A stretch of DNA of 64,000 nucleotides from Coliplasma sp045538555 (GCA_045538555.1 JAZSRP010000021.1:1-64000); one strand, 5' to 3'; counted from the stretch's first letter, positions 1 through 7,851 are shown. The notes: a model not told the origin generated them from the sequence alone. Numbers and translations: made by a program.

Positions 1-152
1 TCTTTGATACAGACTTCGATGCAGCAATAACCTATAGTGTATATTCTCTGCCTACCACCTACTTTATTAATGCAGAAGGATATATTGTTGCACAGGCAAG
101 CGGAGCTATCACTGCGGATTCGCTTCAACGAGGGATTGATATGATTAAATAA
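1..152 (+). CDS. C-terminal end of a thioredoxin-like (TlpA/ResA-type) protein, partial
   Basis: Only the last ~49 codons are in the window, read from base 3 to the TAA at 150-152. The fragment contains LPTTYFINAEGYIV followed by a short helix (SLQRGIDMIK). The cis-proline loop and 'TxFxxxxGxI' strand are typical of the C-terminal half of TlpA/ResA thiol-disulfide oxidoreductases and AhpC/TSA-type thioredoxin-fold proteins. The CxxC active site would lie left of the window and cannot be checked. A strong terminator follows at once, so this gene ends its transcript. Thioredoxin fold: fairly sure. Exact subfamily: unsure. Confidence 0.6.
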   Translation, partial: FDTDFDAAITYSVYSLPTTYFINAEGYIVAQASGAITADSLQRGIDMIK

Positions 153-175
153 GCATAATTTGACCTATATATAGC

Positions 176-203
176 AAGAGCGAGGGGATTTCCCTCGCTT
201 TTG
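176..203 (+). terminator. Intrinsic terminator after the thioredoxin-like gene
   Basis: The arms AGCGAGGG (179-186) and CCCTCGCT (192-199) form a perfect stem around a short GATTT loop and are followed by TTT. It lies 24 bases after the stop codon at 152. Confidence 0.75.
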
Positions 204-207
204 TGTG

Positions 208-933
208 TTATATATTTACTTTCGAAACTTCTTTATACAACCTGCGCGATTTGACAATAACAACAATATACGCAACTAACAAAGCAACCATAACAAGAGA
301 GCAAAATGACATCCCAATAATTCCGCCAACATTTTCAGACATTGAATATAACGAAATTTCTCTTATTACTTTTGCAAATATCGAAAAGATCAACAAATTT
401 AACAACACTATCATAATCATTATTACAGTAAAAGCAGGGATATGATATGTATTCCATTCTCTTTTTAGTGCGAGTGGTGAAAATGCAATTTGCTCTGCGT
501 TAATGATTGTACTTTCTTGATATTTGAGTGTGGGTGGAGTGAATTTCTTTGTTGTTTTGTTATAGGTTGACTCAGTATAAGTGATGTTGATTGTCTTTTC
601 GTCAGGAGAGTTTATAGAGATAGATTGTTTGATGGTAAAAGGATTGAAAGAATGATAGCCTTTATTCAAACCTATTCCATCTTCGTTGTCGATAAAATAC
701 AGTAACGGAGCAAGAATCCATCTTACAATATTCAATAGCAGTCTTAAAAACGAATTCTTTGCTTTGATTTTAAGATATTCTTCTGCCTTTATTAGTTCAA
801 TATCAACTTTTAAAGTGTCGCAATCGTCATATTCAATCGTTAAATCATCGCAAAAATAATACTCTCTATCTTGAGTTGTTATTTTGAGATATTCTGTAAA
901 TTCTTTGTTCTCTATGCGAAAATGAGTTTTCAT
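208..933 (-). CDS. Unknown membrane protein, 241 residues
   Basis: I do not recognise the family. The first ~80 residues are soluble and acidic. A hydrophobic stretch follows (FLRLLLNIVRWILAPLLYFID), then a Thr/Tyr-rich soluble segment. Two clear membrane helices lie near the C-terminus (AFTVIMIMIVLLNLLIFSIF and SFCSLVMVALLVAYIVVIV), and the tail is basic. The ATG at 933 is chosen because GGAG sits 8 bases upstream; a GTG nine bases earlier overlaps that site. A TTTACT-17-TATAAT promoter is just upstream. The gene is AT-rich compared with the rest of the window, which fits an accessory origin. No function is proposed. Confidence 0.7.
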   Translation of the reverse strand: MKTHFRIENKEFTEYLKITTQDREYYFCDDLTIEYDDCDTLKVDIELIKAEEYLKIKAKNSFLRLLLNIVRWILAPLLYFIDNEDGIGLNKGYHSFNPFTIKQSISINSPDEKTINITYTESTYNKTTKKFTPPTLKYQESTIINAEQIAFSPLALKREWNTYHIPAFTVIMIMIVLLNLLIFSIFAKVIREISLYSMSENVGGIIGMSFCSLVMVALLVAYIVVIVKSRRLYKEVSKVNI

Positions 934-961
934 AATCAACACTCCAAAAAAGATTTAATTT

Positions 962-990
962 ATTATATCACACAAACCTCAAAAAGTAAA
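962..990 (-). promoter_or_regulatory. Probable sigma-A promoter for the 208-933 membrane protein
   Basis: Read on the minus strand: TTTACT (990-985), 17-base spacer, TATAAT (967-962). It lies about 30 bases upstream of the ATG at 933. Confidence 0.6.
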
Positions 991-995
991 TCCCT

Positions 996-1026
996 CGTAT
1001 AACTCTCCTCATTTTTACAAATAATA
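996..1026 (+). promoter_or_regulatory. Sigma-G-like promoter of the truncated spoVT copy
   Basis: CGTATA (996-1001), 18-base spacer, AATAATA (1020-1026). It is nearly the same as the element before intact spoVT at 1875-1905, and it lies inside the duplicated stretch. SpoVT of Bacillus subtilis is made under sigma-G, so a forespore promoter is an inference from similarity and family knowledge. Confidence 0.4.
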
Positions 1027-1060
1027 ACACCAAACTGTAAAAACAAGGAGAAATGTATAT

Positions 1061-1243
1061 ATGAAAGCAACAGGAATTGTGAGAAGAATAGACGACCTCG
1101 GTCGTGTTGTAATACCCAAAGAAATTCGAAGAACTATGCGAATCCGTGAAGGGGAGCCGTCACATACCGCATTGACACCTTTCGACAGGTTTTGTGTTGC
1201 GATACATAGTGTGGTAAATAGGAATAAAGAACAAGCGAGGTGA
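1061..1243 (+). pseudogene. Truncated SpoVT copy (AbrB DNA-binding domain only, 60 residues)
   Basis: The first 33 residues (MKATGIVRRIDDLGRV... to ...RIREGEP) are identical to intact SpoVT encoded at 1940. After GEP the reading frame runs into 27 unrelated residues and stops inside a terminator stem. The upstream leader, with AAGGAG before the ATG, is also duplicated. The SpoVT GAF sensor domain is absent. Sixteen of the 33 shared codons differ between the two copies and all differences are silent, so both lineages were under protein-level selection for much of their separate history. It may be a displaced native 5' end, a decayed paralogue, or a still-expressed stand-alone AbrB domain able to mix with SpoVT. 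Confidence 0.75.
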
Positions 1244-1261
1244 ACTTCACCTCGCTTTTTA
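1233..1261 (+). terminator. Perfect hairpin terminator after the truncated spoVT copy
   Basis: The 12-base arms AAGCGAGGTGAA (1233-1244) and TTCACCTCGCTT (1246-1257) flank one base and are followed by a T run. The stop codon TGA at 1241-1243 lies inside the left arm. Confidence 0.8.
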
Positions 1262-1285
1262 GACCGATTAAAGACTTTTTCTGAT

Positions 1286-1528
1286 TTATTTAATTTCCTG
1301 ATCCAAATCATCAAATTCGGGAGTAGAAAAGAATTCCCCTAAAGTTATTTCCAATCCATCACAGAATTTCTTAATGGTTGTTATAGATATATCACGTCTG
1401 CTATTATCCATCATGCTATATGCAGTAGAGGGAGTAACACCCGATATATTTGCCAATTCATTTATTTTTATTTTTCTTTCTTCGCATAAAGTCTTAAATC
1501 TTTCGACAACAACATCTTTGACGCTCAT
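1286..1528 (-). CDS. XRE-family helix-turn-helix regulator
   Basis: An 80-residue single-domain HTH protein. The core ELANISGVTPSTAYSMMDNS (about residues 24-43) is a Cro/C1-type helix-turn-helix, followed by ISITTIKKFCDGLEITLGEFF, the usual HTH_3 closing helices. The ATG at 1528 is preferred because GAGGTG sits 6 bases upstream; a GTG nine bases earlier lies within that site. It is transcribed divergently from the Cys-rich gene at 1642, with a palindromic operator between them. The pair therefore resembles a small autoregulated switch of the phage or plasmid type. Target genes are unknown. Confidence 0.85.
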   Translation of the reverse strand: MSVKDVVVERFKTLCEERKIKINELANISGVTPSTAYSMMDNSRRDISITTIKKFCDGLEITLGEFFSTPEFDDLDQEIK

Positions 1529-1569
1529 TTTCTTCACCTCAAAAATATTGTATGCAATTTTACATTAAC

Positions 1570-1588
1570 GCGTATACGCACTTGCGTA
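1570..1588. promoter_or_regulatory. Palindromic operator candidate between the XRE gene and its divergent neighbour
   Basis: GCGTATACGC (1570-1579) is a perfect 10-base palindrome. It overlaps a second inverted repeat, TACGCA-CT-TGCGTA (1575-1588). The right arm covers the -35 box (TTGCGT, 1582-1587) of the plus-strand promoter, so a bound repressor would block it. Confidence 0.5.
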
Positions 1589-1610
1589 AACTGTTAAATG
1601 ATGTTATAAT
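1582..1610 (+). promoter_or_regulatory. Sigma-A promoter of the Cys-rich small protein gene
   Basis: TTGCGT (1582-1587), 17-base spacer, TATAAT (1605-1610). The start codon it serves is at 1642, behind a GAGG ribosome-binding site. Confidence 0.7.
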
Positions 1611-1641
1611 GAAAACCATCATATATTTTGAGGTATTTCAA

Positions 1642-1821
1642 ATGAATTGTGAAAACAAATTTTGTATCTATCAAAATGAGGGGAAATGTACGTTAAATAA
1701 GGTTGACATAGATAGTTTGGGAATGTGTGCAGAATGTATATATCCTGACATTGATGAAAAAATCTTAAATCAAGCAAAATTAAAACTATTAAGAAAATAC
1801 CAAAAATCAGACTATAATTAA
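1642..1821 (+). CDS. Small cysteine-rich protein, 59 residues
   Basis: The protein has five cysteines in the pattern C-x4-C-x7-C-x11-C-x2-C, with the last pair in CAEC. This suggests a small metal-binding fold, but no known family can be assigned with confidence. The C-terminus is a basic helix (ILNQAKLKLLRKYQKS). The ATG at 1642 is chosen because GAGG lies 8 bases upstream and the promoter -10 box ends at 1610; an in-frame start at 1552 would precede the promoter. It is divergent from the XRE regulator and probably under its control. Confidence 0.6.
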   Translation: MNCENKFCIYQNEGKCTLNKVDIDSLGMCAECIYPDIDEKILNQAKLKLLRKYQKSDYN

Positions 1822-1874
1822 CCATTCGGCGTTTCTGTGCTTTATGACAAATATAGATTGAAATCAAATCCCTT

Positions 1875-1905
1875 TGCATAACTCTCTGCGTTTTTACAAA
1901 TAATA
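1875..1905 (+). promoter_or_regulatory. Sigma-G-like promoter of spoVT
   Basis: TGCATA (1875-1880), 18-base spacer, AATAATA (1899-1905). The same arrangement occurs at 996-1026. Assignment to sigma-G rests on similarity to forespore promoters and on known spoVT regulation in Bacillus. It has not been tested here. Confidence 0.4.
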
Positions 1906-1939
1906 ACACCAAACTGTAAAAACAAGGAGAATTTTATAT

Positions 1940-2476
1940 ATGAAAGCAACAGGAATAGTTCGTAGAATAGACGATTTGGGCAGGGTAGTAATTCCCAAAG
2001 AAATCCGCCGTACGATGAGGATCCGTGAAGGAGAGCCATTGGAGATATTCACCGACAGGGACGGGGGAGTGGTGTTCAAAAAATACTCGCCCGTGGGAGA
2101 GATCGGAGATTTTTCCATGCAGTATGCGGAGGCCATCAACCGTGCCAGCGGGATTCCCATTGCCATCTGCGATATGGACAGCGTGGTGGCGGTGGCGGGG
2201 GTTTCAAAAAAAGAGTACCTGGAAAAGCCCATTTCGCCTCAGCTCTCGGGGATTCTTTCCAGTCACAGACCCTATGCAGTCACAGAGGATGTTCCCGCAG
2301 TTTCACTGACAGAAAACGGACAAAAGGTCAGCTTTTTGTCTCCCATCGTTACCGAGGGCAGCGTTGTGGGAGCGGTTATGTCAATCAAACGGGACGGAGT
2401 CGCATCTCCTGACGTTTCCGAAAAACAGCTTGTAAGCACAGGAGCTTATTTTATCGCTTCACAGATGGAGCTGTGA
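1940..2476 (+). CDS. spoVT: Stage V sporulation regulator SpoVT
   Basis: 178 residues, the usual SpoVT length. Residues 1-50 are the AbrB swapped-hairpin DNA-binding domain (MKATGIVRRIDDLGRVVIPKEIRRTM). Residues ~55-178 are a GAF-like domain (YAEAINRASGIPIAICDMD..., TEGSVVGAVMSI). In Bacillus SpoVT is a tetrameric forespore regulator that tunes sigma-G genes and germination readiness. AAGGAG lies in front of the ATG. A second, truncated copy of its promoter, leader and first 33 codons lies 880 bases upstream. Base composition changes from AT-rich before about codon 33 to GC-rich after it, which fits a junction there. Function is confident. Confidence 0.95.
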   Translation: MKATGIVRRIDDLGRVVIPKEIRRTMRIREGEPLEIFTDRDGGVVFKKYSPVGEIGDFSMQYAEAINRASGIPIAICDMDSVVAVAGVSKKEYLEKPISPQLSGILSSHRPYAVTEDVPAVSLTENGQKVSFLSPIVTEGSVVGAVMSIKRDGVASPDVSEKQLVSTGAYFIASQMEL

Positions 2477-2498
2477 CAAGTACTCACAAGAGCAAAAA

Positions 2499-2536
2499 AG
2501 AGGACAGAGAAAACAATGTTTCTCTGTCCTTTTTGT
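2499..2536. terminator. Bidirectional terminator between spoVT and the GLUG/dockerin gene
   Basis: The arms AGGACAGAGAAA (from 2501) and TTTCTCTGTCCT form a long stem with A-rich sequence before and TTTTTG after. It sits between two convergent genes. Confidence 0.8.
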
Positions 2537-2548
2537 ATAGAGGTGTGT

Positions 2549-4741
2549 TTATTTGATGGTGTAGGTGCCCAGAACAACTCGCTTGAGCATCAAATAGTCG
2601 GTGGTGTTGACACCGTCTTTTTCATTGACATCTGCCAAATATGCAGGGATGGCTCCCAACTCGTACGTGCCAAGAACAGCGCGCTTGAGCATCACATAGT
2701 CGGTGGTGTTGACCTTGTCGTCACCGTTTATATCGCCAAGGTATTTTGCTTCTGCGGAGATATCCATGCCGCTTTTTATGTGTTCAATATCCGCGAGGAT
2801 AACAGGTCTCATTCCGGCGGGAAGCGCATTGAACGCCGCTTCAGCCACATTTTGTTTTATGTTTTCGTCAAAGCATACGTAACCCGAGAACAAAACTTCA
2901 CCGCTGCTGCTGCCGGGAACGTTTGCAACAACCTCGACAAAAAGATTTTTGAGTGTGAGCATATATCTGTGTTCGGGATGGAGCTCCCACTCGGTATAGT
3001 GGTTACTGTCGGCGAGACTGTTGTTGTCTGCCACGTATTTGTTCATGGTGGTTTTCAACGCCTTGATGTTGCTTGAGGTGATATCGCCTGCGGCAACAAC
3101 GCCGGTTTCGCAGTTGAGGGTCTCGGGGAGAGAGCCGGGACGAACCACGCATTTGTCTGCCTTGCCGTTGGTGCACAGGAGTGCGCTGGATGCCCCCAAA
3201 CCGCCTTTCACCGTGCAATTTGATATGCACAGTGTAAAATAACTGTTGCTGTTGATGTTGCATCCCATGCCGGTAGCAAGTCCCACGGTTGCTTTTACGC
3301 TGCCGTAGGTATAGCAGTTTTCTACACCGCCGCAATGCCTTGCAATAAATCCGCTGACATACTCGCCGCCGGTTACGCTTCCTTCCGCATAGCTGTTGCA
3401 TACGAGGAAATCAAATTGGGTGTTAAATCCTATAAATCCGCCGATATTATAGCTATTATCGGGTAGGGAGATGTTTGTAAATGCAACACACTCATCGATG
3501 CTGCCTTTAGCATCGGCAGATCCTCCAAAACCGCCGATATTGGCAAACTGGCTGCTGCTGTTGGAACCCTCGATGTTTGTAACAGCAACTGTTCCGACGC
3601 AATCCAAATACGAAACGGCGGTACCAAAAACACCTCCGATGCCGCTTGCGTCATTGCAATCAATCTCGCCATTGAACTCTGCGTAGGAATTAAGGATCAT
3701 ACCGGAATCATCAATGGAGCCCACCAGACCGCCGCAGTAGGTGACCGAGAGATCCTGGCCGGATACCTTGAAATCCACACGGGCGGAGCATCCTTTTATC
3801 AGCAAGTTTTCTTCGGCAAGACCCACTATACCGCCAAAGGAGTCAAAATATGCCCCGCTCAGCTTGGCAAATTCAAAATCCACGTCAACCGAGCAGTTGT
3901 AAAAATTGCAGTCGCGGGAGGCGTTTACAAATCCGCCAATGCCGGAATGCAAATAATAATTTTTGAGCTTGATCTCCAGATTGAGGTCATAAAAATATGC
4001 ATAGTGTGCAGTGCTGACAAAAGGAACAGTAAGTCCTTTTATGGTGTTACCGTCGCCAAAGAAATCAGAGTAATATACATGCTGCAGGGTACGAAAACCG
4101 CTGACTCCTGTCATGTCAATATCGTTGTTGAGGCGGATGACACGAAATGCGAGCTCCATGGGAGACATTTTTGACAGCTTGAGCACATCCTCGGGAGTTT
4201 TGAGGACAATCTCGGGATCCTCGTAATAAGTGTCGTTTGCGGGAATAACGCAAACAGAATAGTTGATCTCGGCATATTCTCCGTTGACGTCATCAAACCA
4301 GTTCCAGCACAAAACTCTGTAGTCGGCTGTCTTAGAAGGCGTAAAATAAGTGGAGCAGCCGTTAGAGAATATTCCTACGGAATCGGTCAACGCATCTCCG
4401 TTGAAACTTTCGGCACTGCCGGCAAAAGCCCCGCCGGTGAGAAATACGGCGTTTACTTCACTGTCGTACATGGAATCACACTGGAATATGAGTATATACT
4501 CCACGTCCTCTTCCAAACGTACTGTGTATCCGTCTGCTGCCCAACCTTCCCAATACTCGGTGTTTATATAGGGTGAGTCTGAGTTGCTGATGGTACCTGT
4601 GGCTGTTTTGCCCACAGTCAGGCGCTTTGAATAATCCAAATCGCTGTATAAAACATAGCTGGAACCTGCGTATGCAACCGAAATTGCACACATGGACAAT
4701 GCCATACAAAGGACCAGGATCAATGAAACAATTTTTTTCAT
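2549..4741 (-). CDS. Secreted GLUG-repeat surface protein with C-terminal type I dockerin
   Basis: 730 residues. A classical signal peptide (MKKIVSLILVLCMALSMCAISVAYA) is followed by a beta-rich region of ~150 residues resembling a pre-peptidase or sugar-binding module. A long series of GLUG-like repeats then runs from ~200 to ~540 (GGFVNAS, GGIVGLAEE, GGLVGSID, GGVFGTA, GGFGGSAD, GGFIGFN), as in beta-helical adhesins. The C-terminus holds two near-identical calcium-binding dockerin repeats, DINGDDKVNTTDYVMLKR and DVNEKDGVNTTDYLMLKR. It is probably exported and docked to a cohesin-bearing partner. No catalytic domain is visible. GGAG precedes the ATG. Confidence 0.85.
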   Translation of the reverse strand: MKKIVSLILVLCMALSMCAISVAYAGSSYVLYSDLDYSKRLTVGKTATGTISNSDSPYINTEYWEGWAADGYTVRLEEDVEYILIFQCDSMYDSEVNAVFLTGGAFAGSAESFNGDALTDSVGIFSNGCSTYFTPSKTADYRVLCWNWFDDVNGEYAEINYSVCVIPANDTYYEDPEIVLKTPEDVLKLSKMSPMELAFRVIRLNNDIDMTGVSGFRTLQHVYYSDFFGDGNTIKGLTVPFVSTAHYAYFYDLNLEIKLKNYYLHSGIGGFVNASRDCNFYNCSVDVDFEFAKLSGAYFDSFGGIVGLAEENLLIKGCSARVDFKVSGQDLSVTYCGGLVGSIDDSGMILNSYAEFNGEIDCNDASGIGGVFGTAVSYLDCVGTVAVTNIEGSNSSSQFANIGGFGGSADAKGSIDECVAFTNISLPDNSYNIGGFIGFNTQFDFLVCNSYAEGSVTGGEYVSGFIARHCGGVENCYTYGSVKATVGLATGMGCNINSNSYFTLCISNCTVKGGLGASSALLCTNGKADKCVVRPGSLPETLNCETGVVAAGDITSSNIKALKTTMNKYVADNNSLADSNHYTEWELHPEHRYMLTLKNLFVEVVANVPGSSSGEVLFSGYVCFDENIKQNVAEAAFNALPAGMRPVILADIEHIKSGMDISAEAKYLGDINGDDKVNTTDYVMLKRAVLGTYELGAIPAYLADVNEKDGVNTTDYLMLKRVVLGTYTIK

Positions 4742-4788
4742 AATATATTCTCCATTTAAAATTGTTACGGAAAATTACCCCACAATTT

Positions 4789-4818
4789 ATCATACATCTT
4801 TTATGCATGCATTGTCAA
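4789..4818 (-). promoter_or_regulatory. Sigma-A promoter for the GLUG/dockerin gene
   Basis: On the minus strand: TTGACA (4818-4813), 18-base spacer, TATGAT (4794-4789), about 48 bases upstream of the ATG at 4741. Confidence 0.65.
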
Positions 4819-4871
4819 TAAATTTTTAAAAAATTTGAACGCAAAAGTGATAAAACCATTGATCGTTACGA

Positions 4872-4909
4872 CAAAAAACGCCTTTGGAGCAGCCAAAAGC
4901 GTTTTTGTT
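4872..4909 (-). terminator. Terminator of the uppP-ftsK-lipoprotein operon
   Basis: A hairpin with arms AAAAACGC..TTTGG and CCAAA..GCGTTTTT lies immediately after the minus-strand stop codon at 4911. T runs flank it on both strands. Confidence 0.75.
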
Positions 4910-4910
4910 A

Positions 4911-5444
4911 TTATGCCATATAAAAGAAATACTTGGGGTGGAGGAACCAGCCGTCCCCGATTTTTATTACCACAAAGCTTCCTCGGTTGGTGGACTCGTC
5001 GTCATCGCCGCCTACGGTGATCATCACGTTGACACAGTATGCCTCGGTGACGGCAGAGGTGTCCAGCTTGTAGTTGGGGAGATAATAATCGTTGTACCCG
5101 TCGTTGAGTGTGGAGATATCCAGCGCCTCTTTTGTGGCAAGGGTATAAAACGAATAGGTGTCTTCCCCAAAATTCATTTCCCTAGATTCCACTGTGACGC
5201 TCATATCCTCGCGGATCTTTTGGTCCAGTTCTTCATCTATGAGGGAAAGTTCTGAGGCAAGAAGCTCCACGTATTGGGGCGGAAAAGCTTTTTTGTAGTC
5301 TGCCACGTCACAGTCAGCCACCGATTCAAAAACCAGATCCAGCGCAACGGTGGTGTCGTCTCCGCTGTTTTTGTGCCGTGAGCAGGATACAAGGCACAAA
5401 ACAAGAGAAAAAACCACAAAAAGCCACAGAATTCTTTTATTCAT
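4911..5444 (-). CDS. Unknown lipoprotein, 177 residues
   Basis: The signal peptide (MNKRILWLFVVFSLVLCLVSC) ends in the lipobox LVSC, so the mature protein is a lipid-anchored surface protein. The remaining ~155 residues are acidic and mixed alpha/beta (e.g. ALDLVFESVADCDVADYKKAF). They resemble DUF5105 or DUF4878-like NTF2-fold lipoproteins only loosely. The ATG at 5444 overlaps the ftsK stop codon (ATGAATAA), so the gene is translationally coupled to ftsK. A GTG nine bases earlier is a less likely start. No function is assigned. Confidence 0.7.
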   Translation of the reverse strand: MNKRILWLFVVFSLVLCLVSCSRHKNSGDDTTVALDLVFESVADCDVADYKKAFPPQYVELLASELSLIDEELDQKIREDMSVTVESREMNFGEDTYSFYTLATKEALDISTLNDGYNDYYLPNYKLDTSAVTEAYCVNVMITVGGDDDESTNRGSFVVIKIGDGWFLHPKYFFYMA

Positions 5445-7836
5445 TGGAGCCACCGCCGTTTTTTTGCTCGCTGTTGAGCTTCATCTCAAGGAATTCCTCG
5501 CGGGTGATAAGAATTGAACGTTTTTTTGTGGCAGGGTCAAACTCGCCGATAAACTGCTTGCGTTCCATTTTGTCCACGATTCTTGCAGCTCTTGCGTAGC
5601 CCAGACTTAGACGGCGCTGAAGCAGTGAGGTGGAGACGGTACCGCATTCCAGAGCAACCTCCAGCGCGTTGAGAAGCATGGGATCGTCGTGATCGTCTCC
5701 CTCTGCCTCCTCTGCTGCCGCGGCTGCTGCTCCGCGCTTTCCTTTGAGTCCGCACAGCTTGGCCTCCTGCTCAATTTGCGCCATGATCGATTCATCATAA
5801 CGGGCGGTTGCCGCCTCTTTGATAAACTGGGTGATGGAGCCGACCTCGGCTTTTCCGTCAACAAAGGCACCCTGAACACGAATGGGCTTCATTGCGCCCA
5901 CGGGGTAGTACAGCATATCGCCTCTACCCAACAGCTTTTCGGCACCGGTGGTGTCAAGGATTGTGCGGCTGTCTACCTGGGATTGCACGGTAAATGCAAT
6001 ACGTGAGGGAATGTTGGCCTTGATAAGTCCGGTAATAACGTCAACCGAGGGACGCTGAGTACCGATCACCAGATGCATTCCGGCCGCACGGGCTTTTTGT
6101 GCCAAGCGGCAAATGGAGGTTTCTACATCGTCGGGTGCGGTCATCATCAGATCTGCAAGCTCGTCGATAATAATGACGATCTGAGGCATGGTCTCACGTT
6201 CGGGATCATCCACTACTGACAGGTTGTAGCCCATCAGGTCACGTGCGCCCACTTCTTGGATGAGTGTGTAGCGGCGTTCCATCTCGGCACACAGCCAGTT
6301 GAGTGTGCCGGCGGCTTTTTTTGGCTCGTTGATAACGGGAACCAAAAGGTGAGGAATCCCGTTGTAATCGGTGAGCTCCACTCTTTTTGGGTCAATGAGG
6401 ATCATTTTTACCTCATCGGGATGGGCGCGGTATAGGAGAGAGATGATCAGTGAGTTCATACACACGGATTTTCCCATTCCCGTTGCGCCTGCGATCAAGA
6501 GGTGGGGCATTTTTGCGATATCAAGATAAACGGGGTTGCCCGCCACATCCTCGCCAAGGGCGGTGAGAAGCCGGCTCTTTGCATCACGGAACACGGGGCT
6601 TTCGATCAATCCGCGCAAACGTACTGTAGAAACGTTCTTGTTGGGAATCTCGATTCCGATGGCTACCTTGCCGGGAATGTTTTCTATTCTTACTGCAGTT
6701 GCCGCAAGGTGAAGTGCAATATCGTCTGCAAGGTTGGCGATCTGTCTGACACGAACGCCGGTCTCGGGCTGAAGCTCGTATCTTGTGACCGTGGGGCCAA
6801 AGCTTGTGCTGACAACCTTTGCTTTTACATTAAAGCTTGCCAAAACCGTTTCCAGCTTTCGGCTGTTGCGCTCCAGATCCTGCGGAGTGGGACGGGACAC
6901 GGATCCGTCGTCTTCAGTCAGCAGTGAAAGGGGAGGCATAACGTAAGGAGTGTCCTCAATGGGGTCAAGGTAGAGATCCTCTTCCTCTTCCAGCGTCGCC
7001 GCAATTGCAGGGTCTGGTGCCGGCTCGGGAATGGGCTCCGGAGCGGGCTCGGGCTCAGAAACAGACTCCTGTTGGGGTTTTGGCTGAAGTATGGGGTCCG
7101 AAAAACTCTCTATCACCACGGGGATCTCCACGGGATCCGTGCTTGCCGCAGGATCCTCGGGAAGCTCGGAAACAGGGGCGGAGGAGGATTTTTTTGCTTT
7201 TTTGGGAGCGGGAGCTTCTTCCTCTTCTTCCTCGTCCTCCTCGGCGCGGCGTTCTGCCGCACGCTCACGCATGGAGACGTATTTGTCCTTGGCAAATCCC
7301 GCCACGGCTGAAACTGTGGCTTTTGGGGTGGTACCCAGCAGAAATACGGTGCAGATAAACACACCCAGGATGCCCAATGCAAGGGATGCGATGCTTCCGA
7401 TGGAGCCGGTAAAAATCAGTGCCAGGCCGCCGCTGATAAGTCCGGCGCTTTGGAGCTCCTTTCCAGTTGCATAAAGCTGAGAAAACGCAGGATCTCCGTT
7501 GCGGGCGGCAATGATGTGAACGATCATGGACAAAAACAAAAATTCAAGAATGTACAAGGTGTATTTGATCCTTGCCACCTTGTTTTTGTGATCTCTGTCC
7601 CAAAAAATATCCACCAGCAGAATAAGAAACGGAACCACGTAGTACATGGGACCGAACAGGCCCTTGAAACATCCCGACACGGTGCCGCCTATCCAGCCGG
7701 TGCCTATGGCGGGTATAAAGGTCAGAATGATAAAAAAGGCAAAAAAACCGATGACCCAACGGACGATCTCCGAGCGGTCGATGTCAAATTTTTCTTGGCT
7801 TTTTGTTTTTTTGGAAGTCTTCTTTTTTGTTGCCAT
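5437..7836 (-). CDS. ftsK: DNA translocase FtsK/SpoIIIE
   Basis: 799 residues. Four membrane helices occupy residues ~30-170 (e.g. WVIGFFAFFIILTFIPAIG), followed by an acidic, Pro/Glu-rich linker (~200-320). The alpha/beta motor then carries Walker A AGATGMGKS (near residue 450) and Walker B IVIIIDELADLMM. The gamma winged-helix domain lies at ~715-785 (LLQRRLSLGYARAARIVDKME) and recognises chromosome orientation sequences. It moves DNA through the division or sporulation septum. The gene lies 15 bases after uppP and overlaps the downstream lipoprotein gene, so the three form an operon. In Clostridia one protein often serves both FtsK and SpoIIIE roles. Confidence 0.95.
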   Translation of the reverse strand: MATKKKTSKKTKSQEKFDIDRSEIVRWVIGFFAFFIILTFIPAIGTGWIGGTVSGCFKGLFGPMYYVVPFLILLVDIFWDRDHKNKVARIKYTLYILEFLFLSMIVHIIAARNGDPAFSQLYATGKELQSAGLISGGLALIFTGSIGSIASLALGILGVFICTVFLLGTTPKATVSAVAGFAKDKYVSMRERAAERRAEEDEEEEEEAPAPKKAKKSSSAPVSELPEDPAASTDPVEIPVVIESFSDPILQPKPQQESVSEPEPAPEPIPEPAPDPAIAATLEEEEDLYLDPIEDTPYVMPPLSLLTEDDGSVSRPTPQDLERNSRKLETVLASFNVKAKVVSTSFGPTVTRYELQPETGVRVRQIANLADDIALHLAATAVRIENIPGKVAIGIEIPNKNVSTVRLRGLIESPVFRDAKSRLLTALGEDVAGNPVYLDIAKMPHLLIAGATGMGKSVCMNSLIISLLYRAHPDEVKMILIDPKRVELTDYNGIPHLLVPVINEPKKAAGTLNWLCAEMERRYTLIQEVGARDLMGYNLSVVDDPERETMPQIVIIIDELADLMMTAPDDVETSICRLAQKARAAGMHLVIGTQRPSVDVITGLIKANIPSRIAFTVQSQVDSRTILDTTGAEKLLGRGDMLYYPVGAMKPIRVQGAFVDGKAEVGSITQFIKEAATARYDESIMAQIEQEAKLCGLKGKRGAAAAAAEEAEGDDHDDPMLLNALEVALECGTVSTSLLQRRLSLGYARAARIVDKMERKQFIGEFDPATKKRSILITREEFLEMKLNSEQKNGGGSNE

Positions 7837-7851
7837 AGTTGTTTTTCCTTA

